Source: Sisyra terminalis
Lineage: Eukaryota > Arthropoda > Insecta > Neuroptera > Sisyridae
DNA: 64,000 nt
Direction of reading: 5' to 3'
Assembly: GCA_958496175.1 (NCBI GenBank)
Contig: OY292274.1
Location: 13,723,689-13,787,688, forward strand
Part shown: in pieces, positions 62,130 through 64,000 of the stretch
Layout: every line of letters starts with the position of its first letter
Numbering within the stretch: the stretch's first letter is position 1
Made by a program: the position numbers and the translations under genes
Notes under the pieces: model-generated
What the model saw: only the letters and a program-made list of their open reading frames with translations
What the model was told of the DNA's origin: nothing
The model's database searches: none

Positions 62130-64000
62130 GCATGATAATTTTTATTTTTTGACATTTTTTTACCACAATATTTATTTATTCTTCTAGTAATAAAACGTAC
62201 GTTTAACATTGTTGTCAATAGAGAATTCAAAACATATGTACCCCCCACGATGCTGCTCCTAGCGGATCTTTTTCTAATCTTCCCAGGAAAAAGACAAATT
62301 TAAAATAATTTTAAGATATAAGTAGCCGTTTCTTTTATAAAGCTGATAGGAATTTTTTATTTCACTATGAATACTTTTTTTCCTGTTATTCATCATCTGA
62401 AATGTACACAAAATAAGAAGTTTTTTCGTTGAAATGTTCTTTTGAAGAAATAAAATTTACATCAATTTTAAAATGAAGTACATTTAATATTATATCAGTT
62501 ACATATGTTCGAAAAATGAACGATGTTTTTTTTTTAAATTTTCTAAGATCGAGCAAAATAATTAAATTGCAAAAGCTCTACCTTCTGGTAACGGTATTGA
62601 GTTCTCTTAAGAGTTTTTATAACGTTTCGTTTACTATTCATAAATTTTATTTCGCAATATCATAGTTTTAATATCTTTCATTACAAACGCCACAGAAAGG
62701 AAAATTTTGTTATTTCATTAACTGTGAGTTTTATGTAAATAGTTTTTGTTTACGATTTCATCTTACGTTTTCATGAATTTAAAGTTGGAATAACACATAA
62801 ATCATCCATTCTAACGTTTATCTGGCAAACACCGAACAAAATTTACATTAAATTTTAATTACCTTCGAAAAAGAATAGTGAAAAAGTGGAAATCTCTCCG
62901 TGTAGATTTCTGCATTTAATGGTTTTGAAATAGAAATATGCAAATTTCGTAATTAAAGTTACCTGGGTGTGGTGAATTGGTCGTAATGATGTGGTCCAAT
63001 ATTCTCGTTCGGCAGAGGAGAAATTCTTGAGTACCATAGTGTACAACAGCTGGCATTACTTATTTATGATTTGATACTATCAGCATCGTAAGTTATTAGA
63101 TCGTGTCCATGAATTATATTGAGTCAATTAGGTTTGCAGATATTGCAATGTTGTCGCTCGAATGGAGTTCCATCACCTATCTGGCTGTTGAATACTCATC
63201 TGGTATTCAAAGTTCATAGTTTATGTTTATCTACGTGGAACTATTAATGAGACCTATTCTCTTATAACAAATGGCTAATTTTCTCGGTTGCCAGTTGTCA
63301 GTCGCTATAGTCTCCAGTCTCATTCTTATATACTAATAAGCAGAATATGAATTCAACCTCAAAACACACCCGTTCCGATGTTCAGTTCTGTGCTTTCTGC
63401 TTGTGAAATATATTTGATTAATGGTAGCGTAATTTACAAGTTATAAGCATTCTATTCATTGTTTACAAATATGCCGTTTTGATGACTACTCCAAATAGCT
63501 GTAACGTAAACTATTTACAGAAAATTTATATCTTGTCAGCTAATTCTTCCCACTTCGTTTGCGTAGAATATATACTAATTGATTTTTATTTTTTTGTTTA
63601 TACATTTTCTGGTTAAAGAGGCTCGTTTTGATTATGTGTCAATGTAATTGCGTTATATAACGTTGACAGGGTGTCCAGGTTTTCTTTAACACAAATTTCC
63701 TGACTTTCTACCCTAAAATTCTTAATACTCCTTTACCTTATTTATAAGAAAACTTCTAAACTAGAAACTGATCATTTTACAATCAACAAAAATAACTGTT
63801 TCCTTTAAGTCAATCTTCTCTTAAGTACTTTAAAAGTGAAAATAATAAATTAAAGACAATGATTAAAGTAGAATTGATTACAGATAATCTAATTTAGTTT
63901 TGTATCAGCATTTATATAAAAACATTCATTTAAGTAAAAGATTATTTTCTCAATACTGAAAAACATTGTAGCTAAGAGATTATTGTGTAAGAAGGTAAAT

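Larger units (their letters stand above)
47362..64000 (-). other. Intron of the side-family gene, over 16.6 kb, open at the right edge
   Basis: No Ig-type exon in the right phase was found on the minus strand up to 64000, so the upstream exons lie outside. Contents: repeat D copy 2 with a nested foldback (47843-49037), repeat A copy 2 (50786-52813), a G+C-richer island (53160-53780), the 1.08 kb foldback (54135-55215), a family C block (60480-60780) and a SWIM fragment (61584-62129). 49040-50780, 55220-60480 and 62130-64000 hold no supported feature. Confidence 0.6.

Overview
The window is strongly A+T-rich invertebrate nuclear DNA, almost certainly from an insect. Three conserved protein-coding genes with ordinary GT-AG introns (many only 55-140 bases, others many kilobases) sit in a background of degraded transposable elements, palindromic foldback repeats and satellite-like blocks. 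I cannot name the species. The side-family receptor gene and the repeat families fit a repeat-rich insect genome (beetle- or bug-like), but that is inference.

Left end, 1-8.3 kb: a compact gene-dense block. The C-terminal half of PSMD9 (proteasome assembly chaperone p27, PDZ domain) runs on the plus strand and ends at 873. Convergent to it, on the minus strand, is a complete 12-exon PRPF39 (U1 snRNP-associated HAT-repeat splicing factor, about 966 residues; 7920 down to 1899). Its N-terminus carries an acidic repeat and its C-terminus a Y/G/S/Q-rich tail.

8.3-15.1 kb is intergenic. It holds a 2.46 kb interspersed repeat (family A) flanked by a 145-base direct duplication, a 203-base hairpin element and smaller repeats.

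15.1-64 kb is occupied by one gene on the minus strand: a sidestep (side) family immunoglobulin/fibronectin-III cell-surface receptor. Six 3' exons are present (Ig at 47.1-47.4 kb, FN3 at 41.2-41.6 kb, transmembrane at 26.4-26.6 kb, three cytoplasmic exons at 25.5-25.7, 25.1-25.3 and 15.1-15.3 kb). The 5' exons (signal peptide and earlier Ig domains) lie beyond the right edge. Its introns (9.8, 14.6, 5.5 and over 16.6 kb) have taken in many repeats: a hAT transposase fossil, jockey-like and RTE-like retrotransposon fossils, a SWIM zinc-finger fragment, two large foldback elements (1.55 and 1.08 kb), a repeat family with its own nested foldback insertion, and inverted satellite-like arrays.

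The most unusual signal is in the 14.6 kb intron, on the plus strand at about 30.66-30.82 kb: a compact promoter with GAGA elements, CCAAT boxes, thirteen 5-base heat-shock-element units in perfect phase and a TATA box, yet no recognisable heat-shock protein coding sequence follows. It could drive a non-coding or orphan heat-inducible transcript, or be a captured hsp promoter.
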